A program made the position numbers and the translations under genes. Shown here piece by piece: positions 1-8,349 of a stretch of 64,000 nucleotides of DNA (position 1 is the first letter of the stretch; each line of letters opens with the position of its first letter). Location: NCBI GenBank assembly GCA_016214035.1, contig JACRPF010000014.1, positions 124,001-188,000 on the forward strand, written 5' to 3'. The notes under the pieces were generated by a model that was not told the DNA's origin, ran no database searches, and worked only from the letters and a program-made list of their open reading frames with translations. This DNA comes from Spirochaetota bacterium. Lineage in GTDB: Bacteria; Spirochaetota; Brachyspiria; Brachyspirales; JACRPF01.

Positions 1-1216
1 CGCCATCAGCGGCATTTTTCAGCGTGTCGTAGGGAACGCGACGTACATCAACGATGATATCAATACGGTCCATCACGGGACCGGAGAGGCGTGAGCGGTA
101 GCGCCGGATTGATGCCTCGGTGCAGGTGCATGCTTTCATTGTGTCGCCGAGATATCCGCAGTCACACGGGTTTGACGCCGCGGCAAGAATGAAATTCGAC
201 GGGAATTTCAGTGTGCCGCTCGCTCTCGATATGCTCACCGCGCGTTCCTCCATAGGTTCACGGAGCGTCTGAAGCACTTTTGGGTCGAACTCGCCGAACT
301 CATCGAGAAACAGGATGCCGTTGTGCGCGAGCGTGACCTCTCCCGGACGCGGGAACTGGCCGCCGCCGGCGATGCTTGCATACGATGCGGTATGATGCGG
401 TGAACGGAACGGCCGCTCGGCGATGATCGACTTGCCCGGCGGTATCAGCCCAACGATAGAATAGACTTTGGTGACTTCAAGCGCCTCTTTGTGGGTGATA
501 TTGGGCAATATCGTCAAAAGTCTCCGTGCGATGAGCGTTTTGCCGCAGCCCGGAGGGCCTATCATCATGAAATTATGACCGCCGGCAGCAACAATCTTCG
601 CCGCACGTTTCACGCTTTCCTGTCCGCGAACATCGTGGAAATCGAATGGGTAATTGGGTGTTGCAGCGTGGAATGTGCCGCCGGAAGCAGTACTTCCCGC
701 AACACGACCTTCGGCCACATCAATGGCTTCGGCGAGATTTTTCACCGGATACACCGTAAGCCCTTCGACGATCTCCGCCTCTTTGGCATTATCAACCGGA
801 ACAATAGCCGATGTGATGCCCTGTTCATGCAGCGTCAGGAGCATGGGGAAAAGGCCGCGCACCGGGCGCAGATTACCGTTAAGCGCAAGTTCACCGAAAA
901 TAGCGGTATGTGACAGATCGATTCTCGGGTCGGTCTGATTCGTGGCAATCATGACACCGAGCGCGAAGGCCGCATCATAGAACGAACCTGTTTTCCGCAT
1001 ACTTGCCGGCGCGAGATTGATAATGACGCGTCGTGCCGGGAAACTGCCGCCGGTGTTGGTAACGGCTGCAACAACGCGTTCACGGGCTTCATTAACGGCC
1101 TGATCGGGCAGGCCCACCACCTCGAATCTCGGCATACCGCCGGAAACATTGACCTCGATTGAGATACGATATCCTTCGATTCCAAGAATCCCGCCGGAAT
1201 ACAGTTTTGCGTACAT
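1..1216 (-). CDS. comM: ComM/YifB family Mg-chelatase-like AAA+ ATPase, 3' end missing
   Basis: Reading from the ATG at 1216, 405 codons are open to the window edge, so the C-terminus is missing. The N-terminal ~190 residues (start MYAKLYSGGILGIEGY) are the S5-fold domain of the family. A Walker A motif GPPGCGKT lies near residue 220 and a Walker B motif ILFLDEFGEF near residue 300, followed by a Cys-rich stretch with the CDCG and CTCT pairs usual in YifB proteins. E. coli ComM is a hexameric helicase that helps branch migration during natural transformation, but the family is widespread in bacteria that are not known to be competent. An AAGGA lies just upstream of the ATG. It diverges from the phosphorylase gene at 1384. 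Confidence 0.93.
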   Translation of the reverse strand, partial: MYAKLYSGGILGIEGYRISIEVNVSGGMPRFEVVGLPDQAVNEARERVVAAVTNTGGSFPARRVIINLAPASMRKTGSFYDAAFALGVMIATNQTDPRIDLSHTAIFGELALNGNLRPVRGLFPMLLTLHEQGITSAIVPVDNAKEAEIVEGLTVYPVKNLAEAIDVAEGRVAGSTASGGTFHAATPNYPFDFHDVRGQESVKRAAKIVAAGGHNFMMIGPPGCGKTLIARRLLTILPNITHKEALEVTKVYSIVGLIPPGKSIIAERPFRSPHHTASYASIAGGGQFPRPGEVTLAHNGILFLDEFGEFDPKVLQTLREPMEERAVSISRASGTLKFPSNFILAAASNPCDCGYLGDTMKACTCTEASIRRYRSRLSGPVMDRIDIIVDVRRVPYDTLKNAADG

Positions 1217-1284
1217 AAATATCCTTTTGTGTTGCTACCTATATAAACAACTTTTTCATACAGGAATCTGCCTGAGAATATGAC

Positions 1285-1304
1285 TTTTTCAGTTTTTTGA
1301 AAAA
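1285..1304. repeat. small AT-rich inverted repeat between divergent genes
   Basis: TTTTTCA and TGAAAAA form 7-bp arms around a 6-base centre, midway between the divergent starts of comM and the phosphorylase gene. It lies upstream of the phosphorylase promoter. It could be a binding site, or only chance in AT-rich DNA. Confidence 0.3.
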
Positions 1305-1325
1305 CGGCAGCGATGGTCAACTATT

Positions 1326-1353
1326 TTGACATTATGCAAAAGCTTGGTATTAT
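1326..1353 (+). promoter_or_regulatory. sigma-70-type promoter of the phosphorylase-AraC operon
   Basis: TTGACA (1326-1331), a 16-base spacer and TATTAT (1348-1353) give a near-consensus promoter. The start point would fall near 1360, leaving a leader of about 24 bases that carries a GAGGTG ribosome-binding site ahead of the ATG at 1384. Confidence 0.7.
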
Positions 1354-1383
1354 GCACTGAACGAATACGACTCGAGGTGCCGC

Positions 1384-2292
1384 ATGAATACCATTCCCGC
1401 GTTTGCTGTTATCGGCGGAAGCAATGGCTTTAGGCTGCTCGGCGACGGAGCAACAGGGTTCACTGATATCGGGCGAATTCGTACGCCGTTCGGTTTAAGC
1501 GAACCGGTGTTCCGCAAAGAGCATACAGCGGTACCGTTCTATTACATGTCCAGACACGGTGTAAGCGGTTATACGGTTACTGCGCCGTTCGTAAACTACC
1601 GGGCGAATGTATATGCGCTGAAGATGCTATCGGTGAAAAGCATTCTCAGCTGGAGCGGCCCGGGTGCGATTGACACGTCATATACGGTCGGTGATTTTGT
1701 GCTTCCGGATGACATCATCGATGAGACCAAATACCGGGCACGTACGTTCTATGAAAACACCGGACTCGGATTCATACGTCAGAATCCCGTGTTCTGTCCC
1801 TGTCTTGAAGGTTTCATTGTTAAAGTCGTAAAACGCGCGGGCCTTACACTAAAAAAGGGCGGTGTCTATGTCTGCACCGACGGTCCGCGGCTTGAGACAA
1901 AAGCCGAGATACGGAAGTATGCATCGTACGGCGGAAGTTTTGTGGGGATGACACTTGCACCCGAGGCTTTTCTTGCCCGTGAGCTTGAGATGTGTTATCG
2001 TCCGCTCTGTTATATCACCAATTATGCCGAGGGAGTGGTGGAGCGGCGCTACAAAAGCGGTGAGCTGTTCGAGGGAATGAATGACGCCGGTGAGAAACAG
2101 AAATTCGAATATGCGGTTTCAAAATTATCGGATATTGTCACTGCGGCGGCGGCTGAATTGGATGCTGACAGCGGGCTGCTGTCAGGTGATTGTTCCTGCC
2201 GCATGAGCATGGAACGTTATCGCAAGCGCGGCGATATCGACGCGAAATGGTGGAAGCATCTGTCGCCGGGAAATAAACGAACATTGAGATGA
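1384..2292 (+). CDS. MTAP/PNP family purine nucleoside phosphorylase
   Basis: 302 residues of the trimeric nucleoside phosphorylase fold (methylthioadenosine or purine nucleoside phosphorylase). Visible family blocks are the N-terminal VIGGSNGF, SRHG, PFVNYRANVYAL, the nucleoside loop FCPCLE, TDGPRLETKAEIR and GMTLAPEAFLARELE. At the position where MTAPs carry the TD-x-D base-recognition loop this protein reads TNYAEG, closer to 6-oxopurine phosphorylases, so the substrate may be an inosine-type nucleoside. The usual ACGSL-type segment is replaced by SGPGAID. The C-terminal ~40 residues extend beyond typical family length. The AraC gene starts 8 bases downstream and is surely co-transcribed. 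Confidence 0.85.
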   Translation: MNTIPAFAVIGGSNGFRLLGDGATGFTDIGRIRTPFGLSEPVFRKEHTAVPFYYMSRHGVSGYTVTAPFVNYRANVYALKMLSVKSILSWSGPGAIDTSYTVGDFVLPDDIIDETKYRARTFYENTGLGFIRQNPVFCPCLEGFIVKVVKRAGLTLKKGGVYVCTDGPRLETKAEIRKYASYGGSFVGMTLAPEAFLARELEMCYRPLCYITNYAEGVVERRYKSGELFEGMNDAGEKQKFEYAVSKLSDIVTAAAAELDADSGLLSGDCSCRMSMERYRKRGDIDAKWWKHLSPGNKRTLR

Positions 2293-2299
2293 AACATCG

Positions 2300-3067
2300 A
2301 TGATAATTGAACGTATCGGCATGTATGAAGGTGCGTCACGTACCGCACATTACCACGAGTGCTATGAGATGCGCTATATCGTCGACGGTGAATGCGTCCT
2401 GAAAATCGGCGATGACCGCCACCGGTTGACGCCGGGACTTGCGGCCTTCACCGCGCCGCGTGAGGGGCACACGGTAGTATACGATGAGCGCCGGCCCATC
2501 GTCCAGTATCTGATGCTGTTTACGCTTGATGAAAAGGACGGCGAGCTCGCAGAACATCTCGCCCGTCTTGCGAAAAAGCGCGTTATCGGAGTGGGTGAGG
2601 GAAAGGCGTATTTCTTTGAGACCCTGCGGATGAAAATGGAATCGCAGAGCAGGCGGCTTTCGCTTTCCGGCGTGCATCAATGCATATCGTTCCTGTACGG
2701 TCTCGGCGAAGATGCCAAACGTGATGTTGATGCGTCGCATCCGCGTATTGAAAAGGCGCTTGCGATACTGCATAAGTCGCTGTCGCGGCATACGGATGTC
2801 GTGTCACTTTCGCATCGCGCCGGCCTTGAGCGGTCATATTTCATACGCACATTCCGGAAAGCCACCGGACTCACGCCGATGAAATATCTTATGCGTTTGA
2901 AAGTTGAGGCAGCCTGTTCGCTCCTGTCGCGTACCGATATGTCGGTTGCGGCCATAGCCGAACGGTTCCGTTTTTCAGATCAGTATCATTTCAGCAGGAC
3001 ATTCAAACAGATGATGGGTGTCGCGCCTATTGTTTATCGCAAGAACGGCGGCGATGTGGGCGTATAG
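2300..3067 (+). CDS. AraC family regulator with cupin sensor domain
   Basis: 255 residues. Residues 1-80 form a cupin-like pocket (AHYHECYEMRYIVDGECVL, then LTPG), the usual ligand-binding half of AraC regulators. The last ~100 residues hold two helix-turn-helix motifs, ending with the typical block AAIAERFRFSDQYHFSRTFKQ and MGVAPIVYRK. It follows the nucleoside phosphorylase with only 8 bases between, so it probably controls that gene or senses a related nucleoside or sugar. The ligand is unknown. Confidence 0.9.
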   Translation: MIIERIGMYEGASRTAHYHECYEMRYIVDGECVLKIGDDRHRLTPGLAAFTAPREGHTVVYDERRPIVQYLMLFTLDEKDGELAEHLARLAKKRVIGVGEGKAYFFETLRMKMESQSRRLSLSGVHQCISFLYGLGEDAKRDVDASHPRIEKALAILHKSLSRHTDVVSLSHRAGLERSYFIRTFRKATGLTPMKYLMRLKVEAACSLLSRTDMSVAAIAERFRFSDQYHFSRTFKQMMGVAPIVYRKNGGDVGV

Positions 3068-3090
3068 ACGGTGCACCAGCGTTTGCATGG

Positions 3091-4110
3091 TCACAGTGTG
3101 ATGTGCATGCCTTCCCGGAGCGAGTCAACCGCAAGTCCGTTGGCGGCGTAACTGCGCGCTTCGGCTTCGATGTTTTCTATCATCGCATCGCTGGCTGACG
3201 GTGCATGGTGGCAGAGATACAGATTCTTTACCCCGGCTTCTTCAGCAACCTTCACGCAATAGTCCGGTGTGGCATGTCCGAAACCGGCGGCATAGCGCGG
3301 TTCGCCTTTTTTCGTATACTGACAATCCATGACAAGCGCCTGCGTGCCTTTGAGATACGGCTTCAATTCCACATGCGTGCCGTCGGTGTTCTCGTGGTCG
3401 GTGAGTATAGTGAGCGATTTACCGTTCGCCTCAAAGCGATATGACAGCGTTTTCTGCGGATGGTTGAGGCAGTCGTTTATTTTGATGATGAGGCAATCAT
3501 TGAGATACACCCAGTCAGAATGTTTGTTCATCTTGAAGCGTTTGCCGCTCTGCGACAATTCATGGAATTGCCTGAGCGTAAGCGCCTTGATGCCGAAGTT
3601 TTTATGACAGGCGAGGATGGTGTTCCGCGGCTGTTCAAGCGGTACCATTTTCTTGAAGCGCACTTCGCGTTCCGATATTTCTATGGGGAATACCGGGCGG
3701 TGCATGAGATGTGAAATGGCTTTGCGGGGGCCGATGCTCTGGTCATTGGGGCCGTAGACATAGAACTCCACATCGTGATCGGGTATGTGCGTATAGAGCG
3801 CCATTGTCAGGCCGATGGTATGGTCGTAATGATAATGTGTCTGCATGAGGATGACTTTCTTGTATCCGGCGAAATAGTAATACGGCGATGCGGTGAAAAA
3901 CCCGCTCCCGCTGTCGATGAAGAGGACGGTGTTCTCCGGAAGATATTTTGACTCAAGCGAGAAGCAGGTGGTGTTTATCCCGAAACGTGTGGAGAACGGC
4001 TCAAGTTTGGCCGCTTCGCCCACCGGAAGGAATTGTGTCATCTTGTCGCGGGCAGCGATACTGCCGCGGCATCCCCATACTTTCAACGTGAGGTCATTTG
4101 TGAATTCCAT
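3091..4110 (-). CDS. metallo-beta-lactamase-fold hydrolase
   Basis: 339 residues. The start KVWGCRGSIAA is typical of the cyclic-phosphodiesterase-like branch of the MBL superfamily. Metal ligands are visible in QTHYHYDHTIG (HxHxDH, near residue 135), in LTDHENTDG and DCQYT (Asp), and in YLCHHAPS near the C-terminus. No signal peptide, so it is cytoplasmic. The start has a GGAG box 6 bases upstream. It diverges from rnhB. The substrate cannot be told from sequence; a phosphodiester is most likely. Confidence 0.8.
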   Translation of the reverse strand: MEFTNDLTLKVWGCRGSIAARDKMTQFLPVGEAAKLEPFSTRFGINTTCFSLESKYLPENTVLFIDSGSGFFTASPYYYFAGYKKVILMQTHYHYDHTIGLTMALYTHIPDHDVEFYVYGPNDQSIGPRKAISHLMHRPVFPIEISEREVRFKKMVPLEQPRNTILACHKNFGIKALTLRQFHELSQSGKRFKMNKHSDWVYLNDCLIIKINDCLNHPQKTLSYRFEANGKSLTILTDHENTDGTHVELKPYLKGTQALVMDCQYTKKGEPRYAAGFGHATPDYCVKVAEEAGVKNLYLCHHAPSASDAMIENIEAEARSYAANGLAVDSLREGMHITL

Positions 4111-4191
4111 GTAAAGCTCCGAATACCAATGATGAGTGATTTTATCATATTCTATTAAGAAATACTATAGCAACACGTCCCCGCGTGCTGT

Positions 4192-4219
4192 TTGCGAAAC
4201 GCCGGAGACAGCATATAAT
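4192..4219 (+). promoter_or_regulatory. promoter predicted to make leaderless rnhB mRNA
   Basis: TTGCGA (4192-4197), 16-base spacer, perfect TATAAT (4214-4219), then six bases CTCCGC and the rnhB ATG. Transcription would start at or next to the A of the ATG. No Shine-Dalgarno sequence is present. Confidence 0.6.
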
Positions 4220-4225
4220 CTCCGC

Positions 4226-4861
4226 ATGGAAACTGAACCACGAGACCTGTACCGTTATGAGCGGGAACTCAATGAGCGCGGTGTCAAGCTTATCTGCGGC
4301 ATCGACGAAGTGGGACGCGGTGCGCTAGCCGGTCCACTCGTATGCGCCGGCGTCATCCTTCGCGCGGATAATATCCCGGAAGGTATCGATGATTCCAAAA
4401 AGCTTACCGCAAAAAAACGCGAGCAGCTGTATGATGCGATTCTCAAAGCCGCCGTCGGGTATAAGATTATATTCACGCCAATAGAGGTAATCGACAAGGT
4501 GAACATTCTGAATGCGACCATCATGACGATGCGGCGCGTGGCGCTTGAGATGGAGCCCGCGCCTGAGCATCTCCTCATCGACGCGCTCAGGCTTCCCGAT
4601 ATTACGATACCGCAGACGGGTATTATCAAGGGTGATGCCTCGTCTGTGTCCATTGGTGCAGCGAGCATCATCGCGAAAGTGGCGCGTGACCGGCATATGA
4701 CTGAGTTGGCGTCATCATTCCCTGCATATAAATGGGAAAAAAATAAAGGCTACGGCGCGCAGGTGCATCTGGACGCGCTTATGTCACACGGGGTTACCGT
4801 CCATCATCGTCGTTCGTTCGCGCCGGTCAGTGAAATGGTATCGGCTGATCTGTTCGGCTGA
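4226..4861 (+). CDS. rnhB: ribonuclease HII
   Basis: 211 residues from the ATG at 4226. The enzyme cleaves the RNA strand of RNA-DNA hybrids and removes single ribonucleotides from DNA. The catalytic blocks are visible: CGIDEVGRGALAGPLV (Asp-Glu pair near residues 26-27), LLIDALRLPD (Asp) and IGAASIIAKVARDR with the conserved KG-GYG block (NKGYGAQVHLDAL) after it. An in-frame ATG at 4136 would add 30 residues, but a perfect TATAAT lies between the two, so 4226 is chosen. Confidence 0.94.
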   Translation: METEPRDLYRYERELNERGVKLICGIDEVGRGALAGPLVCAGVILRADNIPEGIDDSKKLTAKKREQLYDAILKAAVGYKIIFTPIEVIDKVNILNATIMTMRRVALEMEPAPEHLLIDALRLPDITIPQTGIIKGDASSVSIGAASIIAKVARDRHMTELASSFPAYKWEKNKGYGAQVHLDALMSHGVTVHHRRSFAPVSEMVSADLFG

Positions 4862-4868
4862 TGCAGCG

Positions 4869-5180
4869 CTATTTAGGCAGTTCTCCGAAACGATTCAATA
4901 ACCACTCAAGCGCCTCGCGGTTATCGTCGTTCAGATAGATAAATTCGATATACTTTTTTTCTTCCTGCCATCGTTTTACCGCGCCTTTGAGCGCAAGGTG
5001 CTGCCCGGACAGTTCAAGTTCTATTTTCACGATCTCGTTCTTTTTATACTCATTCGCGGACATGATGGCGATGCCGTTGAGCGACAGGTCGACGAGACGC
5101 TCCAGAGCTTCGCCGCCGGCGATCTTGCGTATCAGCGCCGTTTCACCGGCCGTGAAATAGATGCGCACATCACGCAACAT
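4869..5180 (-). CDS. small PilZ-domain protein
   Basis: 103 residues forming one PilZ-like barrel. Arg residues near the N-terminus are followed by the diagnostic DLSLNGIAI segment (consensus DxSxxG), then the VKIELEL and GAVKRW strands. Such proteins are cytoplasmic c-di-GMP receptors. The RxxxR part of the motif is loose, so c-di-GMP binding is likely but not certain. GGGAG precedes the ATG. It lies 39 bases downstream of argH on the same strand. A diguanylate cyclase/phosphodiesterase is encoded at 22.9-25.4 kb. Confidence 0.75.
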   Translation of the reverse strand: MLRDVRIYFTAGETALIRKIAGGEALERLVDLSLNGIAIMSANEYKKNEIVKIELELSGQHLALKGAVKRWQEEKKYIEFIYLNDDNREALEWLLNRFGELPK

Positions 5181-5219
5181 GGAACGCTCCCTTGCTGTTA
5201 CTGCGGCTCATACGGACTG

Positions 5220-6626
5220 TCAGTACGATCCGCTTTTTATATCCGATTTGAACCGCTCGATGAGTCCCTGCGCCTGCACGAGCTGCGCTTTTATGGATGC
5301 CTCACCGGTGCTTCCCATCGATACTTTCCGCTGTATCGACTGCTCCGGTTTGACCGCATCATAGATATCATCACCGATATTATCACTGAAGCTTTTGTAT
5401 TCCGCTATCGTGAGCTCGGCGAATGTCTTTTTCTTTGTCACCGCGTGACGGACGATGCGTCCGACGATATTGTGCGCTTCCCGGAACGGCAGCCCTTTGG
5501 CTACAAGATAATCTGCTATCTCGACGGCGGTCATGTAGCCGCGGTCGCATGATTCACGCATCCGTTCCTTGTCGAACGCGGCAGTTTCGAGCACCGCACG
5601 CACTATGGGTATGGTTGCCAGCGCGGTGTCGATGGCGTCGAACATGGGCTCCTTGTCTTCCTGCAGATCCTTGTTGTATGCGCTCGGGAGCCCTTTCATG
5701 AGCGTGAGTACCGATATCAAATCGCCGAACACGCGTCCGCATTTGCCGCGGGTAAGTTCAAGCATATCGGGATTTTTCTTGTTGGGCATTATCGATGAGC
5801 CGGTGGTGTATCCGTCGGCGAGTTCTACGAACCGGTATTCGTTCGAGTTGAAAATGATGAAGTCCTCGGCGATGCGTGAAAGATGTGTGAAGAGTATCGC
5901 GATGCCGGCAAGGAACTCGGCGATGAAGTCACGGTCGGAGACAGAGTCAAGCGCGTTCTCGCTGATGCGGGCGAAACCCAGATCGCTTCGCACCATATCC
6001 CGTTCAATGGGGTAGTTGACGCCGGCGAATGCGCCGCTGCCGAGGGTGAGCATATCAAGCCGCTTGGCGCAGTCGTTGAGCCTGCCGATATCGCGGGATA
6101 TCATGAAGAAATAGGCGAGCATGAGATGTGAAAGCACCATGGGCTGCGCCGGCTGCAGATGCGTATATCCGGGCATGACGGTTTTCGTATGCGCCGCGGC
6201 GATTGAGTGCAGCGTCTTCTCGAGTGAAATAAGCTCGCGGACAATCTCATCGATGTATTTTTTAAGGTAAAGACGCATGTCGACATTGATCTGGTCATTT
6301 CTGCTGCGGGCAGTATGTAGCTTTCCCGCCGCGTCTCCGATGCGTTCGCGAAGCGCAGTCTCGATATGTGTATGGATGTCTTCGAGCTCCTCGGTGAACG
6401 TGAATTTTCCGGCTGTGATGTCCTGCCGGATTGCTTCCAGTCCTGAGGCGATTGACTCATATTCTTTTACGGTCAGTACGCCTATCTTTGAAAGCATTTT
6501 CGCATGGGCGATACTGCCGATGATATCTTCGTTGTAAAGACGTTTATCAAAGCCGATAGATGCGTTGAATGATTCAACAGAAGCATCTTTTTTGCCGTCA
6601 ATACGTCCTTCCCAGAGCTTTTTCAT
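5220..6626 (-). CDS. argH: argininosuccinate lyase
   Basis: 468 residues from the ATG at 6626 (MKKLWEGRI, matching the family start KLWGGRF). It splits argininosuccinate into arginine and fumarate, the last step of arginine synthesis. The superfamily signature is GSSIMPNKKNPD, near residue 280; other blocks are HTARSRNDQ and PGYTHLQPAQP with its conserved His. An ATG at 6638 adds four residues but has a poor ribosome-binding site. No other arg gene is adjacent. Arginine made here could feed the arginine decarboxylase at 51.7 kb. Confidence 0.96.
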   Translation of the reverse strand: MKKLWEGRIDGKKDASVESFNASIGFDKRLYNEDIIGSIAHAKMLSKIGVLTVKEYESIASGLEAIRQDITAGKFTFTEELEDIHTHIETALRERIGDAAGKLHTARSRNDQINVDMRLYLKKYIDEIVRELISLEKTLHSIAAAHTKTVMPGYTHLQPAQPMVLSHLMLAYFFMISRDIGRLNDCAKRLDMLTLGSGAFAGVNYPIERDMVRSDLGFARISENALDSVSDRDFIAEFLAGIAILFTHLSRIAEDFIIFNSNEYRFVELADGYTTGSSIMPNKKNPDMLELTRGKCGRVFGDLISVLTLMKGLPSAYNKDLQEDKEPMFDAIDTALATIPIVRAVLETAAFDKERMRESCDRGYMTAVEIADYLVAKGLPFREAHNIVGRIVRHAVTKKKTFAELTIAEYKSFSDNIGDDIYDAVKPEQSIQRKVSMGSTGEASIKAQLVQAQGLIERFKSDIKSGSY

Positions 6627-6657
6627 ACAGAGTCCCATGCCTTGATAAGATAATGGT

Positions 6658-6685
6658 ATTTTATCGCAATGGCATAAAATAGCAA
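6658..6685 (-). promoter_or_regulatory. promoter of argH-pilZ
   Basis: On the minus strand TTGCTA (6680-6685), 16-base spacer and TAAAAT (6658-6663) lie about 30 bases ahead of the argH start. Confidence 0.5.
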
Positions 6686-6812
6686 GAAAATCAATATGCT
6701 GCGGTTTGTATCACGGTATACATTATTTTTATCATCCGGTATATTGCCGCAAGCGCCTGGCGGTGATATAGTACATCTGTTCCGGAAAAGTTTACGTCGG
6801 GAGATTTTCACC

Positions 6813-8252
6813 ATGAAAAGGCCGAATATTCTCGTTGTCATGACCGATCATCAGCGCGGGGACACGGTGCTGCCGGAACATCCGTCGCTAACCCCGAATA
6901 TCAGAAGGCTTGCGGATGAAGGTGTGATGTTCAGCGAGGCATATTGTCCTACGCCGCATTGCTGCCCGTCGCGGGCAACATTTTTCACCGGATTATATCC
7001 GACGTCGCATGGTGTCTGGAACAATATCTGCAACGATCAGGCGCTCAGCAGGGGCTTGAAACCGGGCGTTAAAGTCTTCAGCGAGGACCTCGCCGCGGCG
7101 GGATATACGATGCATTATGCGGGAAAGTGGCATGTGAGCGTTGAGACATCGCCGAAAGACCACGGATTTACGGAACACTATGTTTCCGGTGTTAAAGGAG
7201 AAAGTCACGGCCAGCGTTGGGATCAGTTCAAAAATGCGCTGCCGTCAGATGCAAAAAAAACAGCAGTTGACGGAACGATAAAACGCCCAGGTTATAACGA
7301 TTACACGTTGTACGGTACGCGCGAAAAACAGGGACATGACGAGCAGACACACACTGCTGCGGTAAAGGCACTCAGGGAACTCAAAAACGAACGTGATCCG
7401 TGGATGCTCTATGTGAGTTACATCGCGCCGCACGATCCGTACATGGTTCCGAAAAAATATCTTGATATGTATAAGCTCGATGATATTCCGCTTCCCGCGA
7501 ATTATCACGATACGATGCGCGACAAACCCCGTGTCTATCAGCGCATGCGTGATCAGGTATTCGGTCAGTTGTCCGAAACAGAAGTCCGTGAAGGTATACG
7601 GCACTTCTGGGCGTACTGCACATATCTTGATGATCTCTTCGGCGAGTTGATGCGCGAGCTTGACGCCACCGGCCAGGCCGACGATACGCTTGTGATATAT
7701 ACATCCGACCATGGAGATTATTGCGGTGAACACGGCCTTTTTGCGAAAGGCATTCCGAACTTCAAAGGAGCTTATCATGTGCCCGCAGTCATGCGCTGGC
7801 CCAATGGTATAAAAAACCCGAGAAGGCGCATAGACGAATTTGTATCGCTTGCAGATTTTGCTCCCACATTTCTTGAACTCGCCGGGGTGAAGACGGATCG
7901 ATATTTTTCCGGCAGCAGTTTTGCGCCATTGCTTCAGGATAATACACCTGCAGATTGGCATGATGAGATGCATTTTCAGTGCAATGGTGTTGAGCTCTAT
8001 TACACACAGCGCGCGGTGAAGACTAAAGCATATAAATATACGTTCAACGGATTCGATTTCGATGAATTGTACGACCTGGAAAAAGACCCGCACGAGATGG
8101 TGAATGTCAGCGATAAACCGGAATATGAGGCGGTCAAGCGGGAAATGTGCCGGCGTATGTGGCGATTCTCCCGAAAGGAAAATGACGGAGCTACAAACCC
8201 CTACATTACGGTTGGTCTCGCTCCGTATGGCCCCGGGATTGCGTTCGAATAA
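6813..8252 (+). CDS. type I (formylglycine-dependent) sulfatase
   Basis: 479 residues from the ATG at 6813, which has GGGAG upstream; an in-frame start at 6696 would add 39 unconserved residues. Alkaline-phosphatase superfamily: metal site MTDHQRG at the N-terminus, the activation signature CCPSRATFFTGLYPTSHG (C-x-P-S-R, Cys-type, needing oxidation to formylglycine), GKWHV and TSDHGDYCGEHG. The C-terminus has the usual YDLEKDPHEMVN block. There is no signal peptide, so it acts in the cytoplasm on an imported sulfate ester, like choline sulfatase. No sulfatase-maturing enzyme is visible in the window. The substrate is unknown. Confidence 0.92.
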   Translation: MKRPNILVVMTDHQRGDTVLPEHPSLTPNIRRLADEGVMFSEAYCPTPHCCPSRATFFTGLYPTSHGVWNNICNDQALSRGLKPGVKVFSEDLAAAGYTMHYAGKWHVSVETSPKDHGFTEHYVSGVKGESHGQRWDQFKNALPSDAKKTAVDGTIKRPGYNDYTLYGTREKQGHDEQTHTAAVKALRELKNERDPWMLYVSYIAPHDPYMVPKKYLDMYKLDDIPLPANYHDTMRDKPRVYQRMRDQVFGQLSETEVREGIRHFWAYCTYLDDLFGELMRELDATGQADDTLVIYTSDHGDYCGEHGLFAKGIPNFKGAYHVPAVMRWPNGIKNPRRRIDEFVSLADFAPTFLELAGVKTDRYFSGSSFAPLLQDNTPADWHDEMHFQCNGVELYYTQRAVKTKAYKYTFNGFDFDELYDLEKDPHEMVNVSDKPEYEAVKREMCRRMWRFSRKENDGATNPYITVGLAPYGPGIAFE

Positions 8253-8291
8253 CGGCATTTCACGGCACGAAAACGAAACGCTGCGCATTGC

Positions 8292-8320
8292 TTGACATCA
8301 CCGCATTCTGCATATAGTAT
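8292..8320 (+). promoter_or_regulatory. promoter of the surface-repeat protein gene
   Basis: TTGACA (8292-8297), 17-base spacer and TAGTAT (8315-8320). The ATG at 8350 follows, with an AAGGA ribosome-binding site in the leader. Confidence 0.65.
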
Positions 8321-8349
8321 GTCGCACATTATCCGCCAAGGACAATAGT

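Noticed and set aside
949-1320. 123-codon minus-strand frame near the left edge
   Set aside because: Out of frame with comM, which covers most of it with clear family sequence.
7245-8288. 347-codon open frame on the minus strand
   Set aside because: Antisense to the sulfatase gene, without any recognisable motif.
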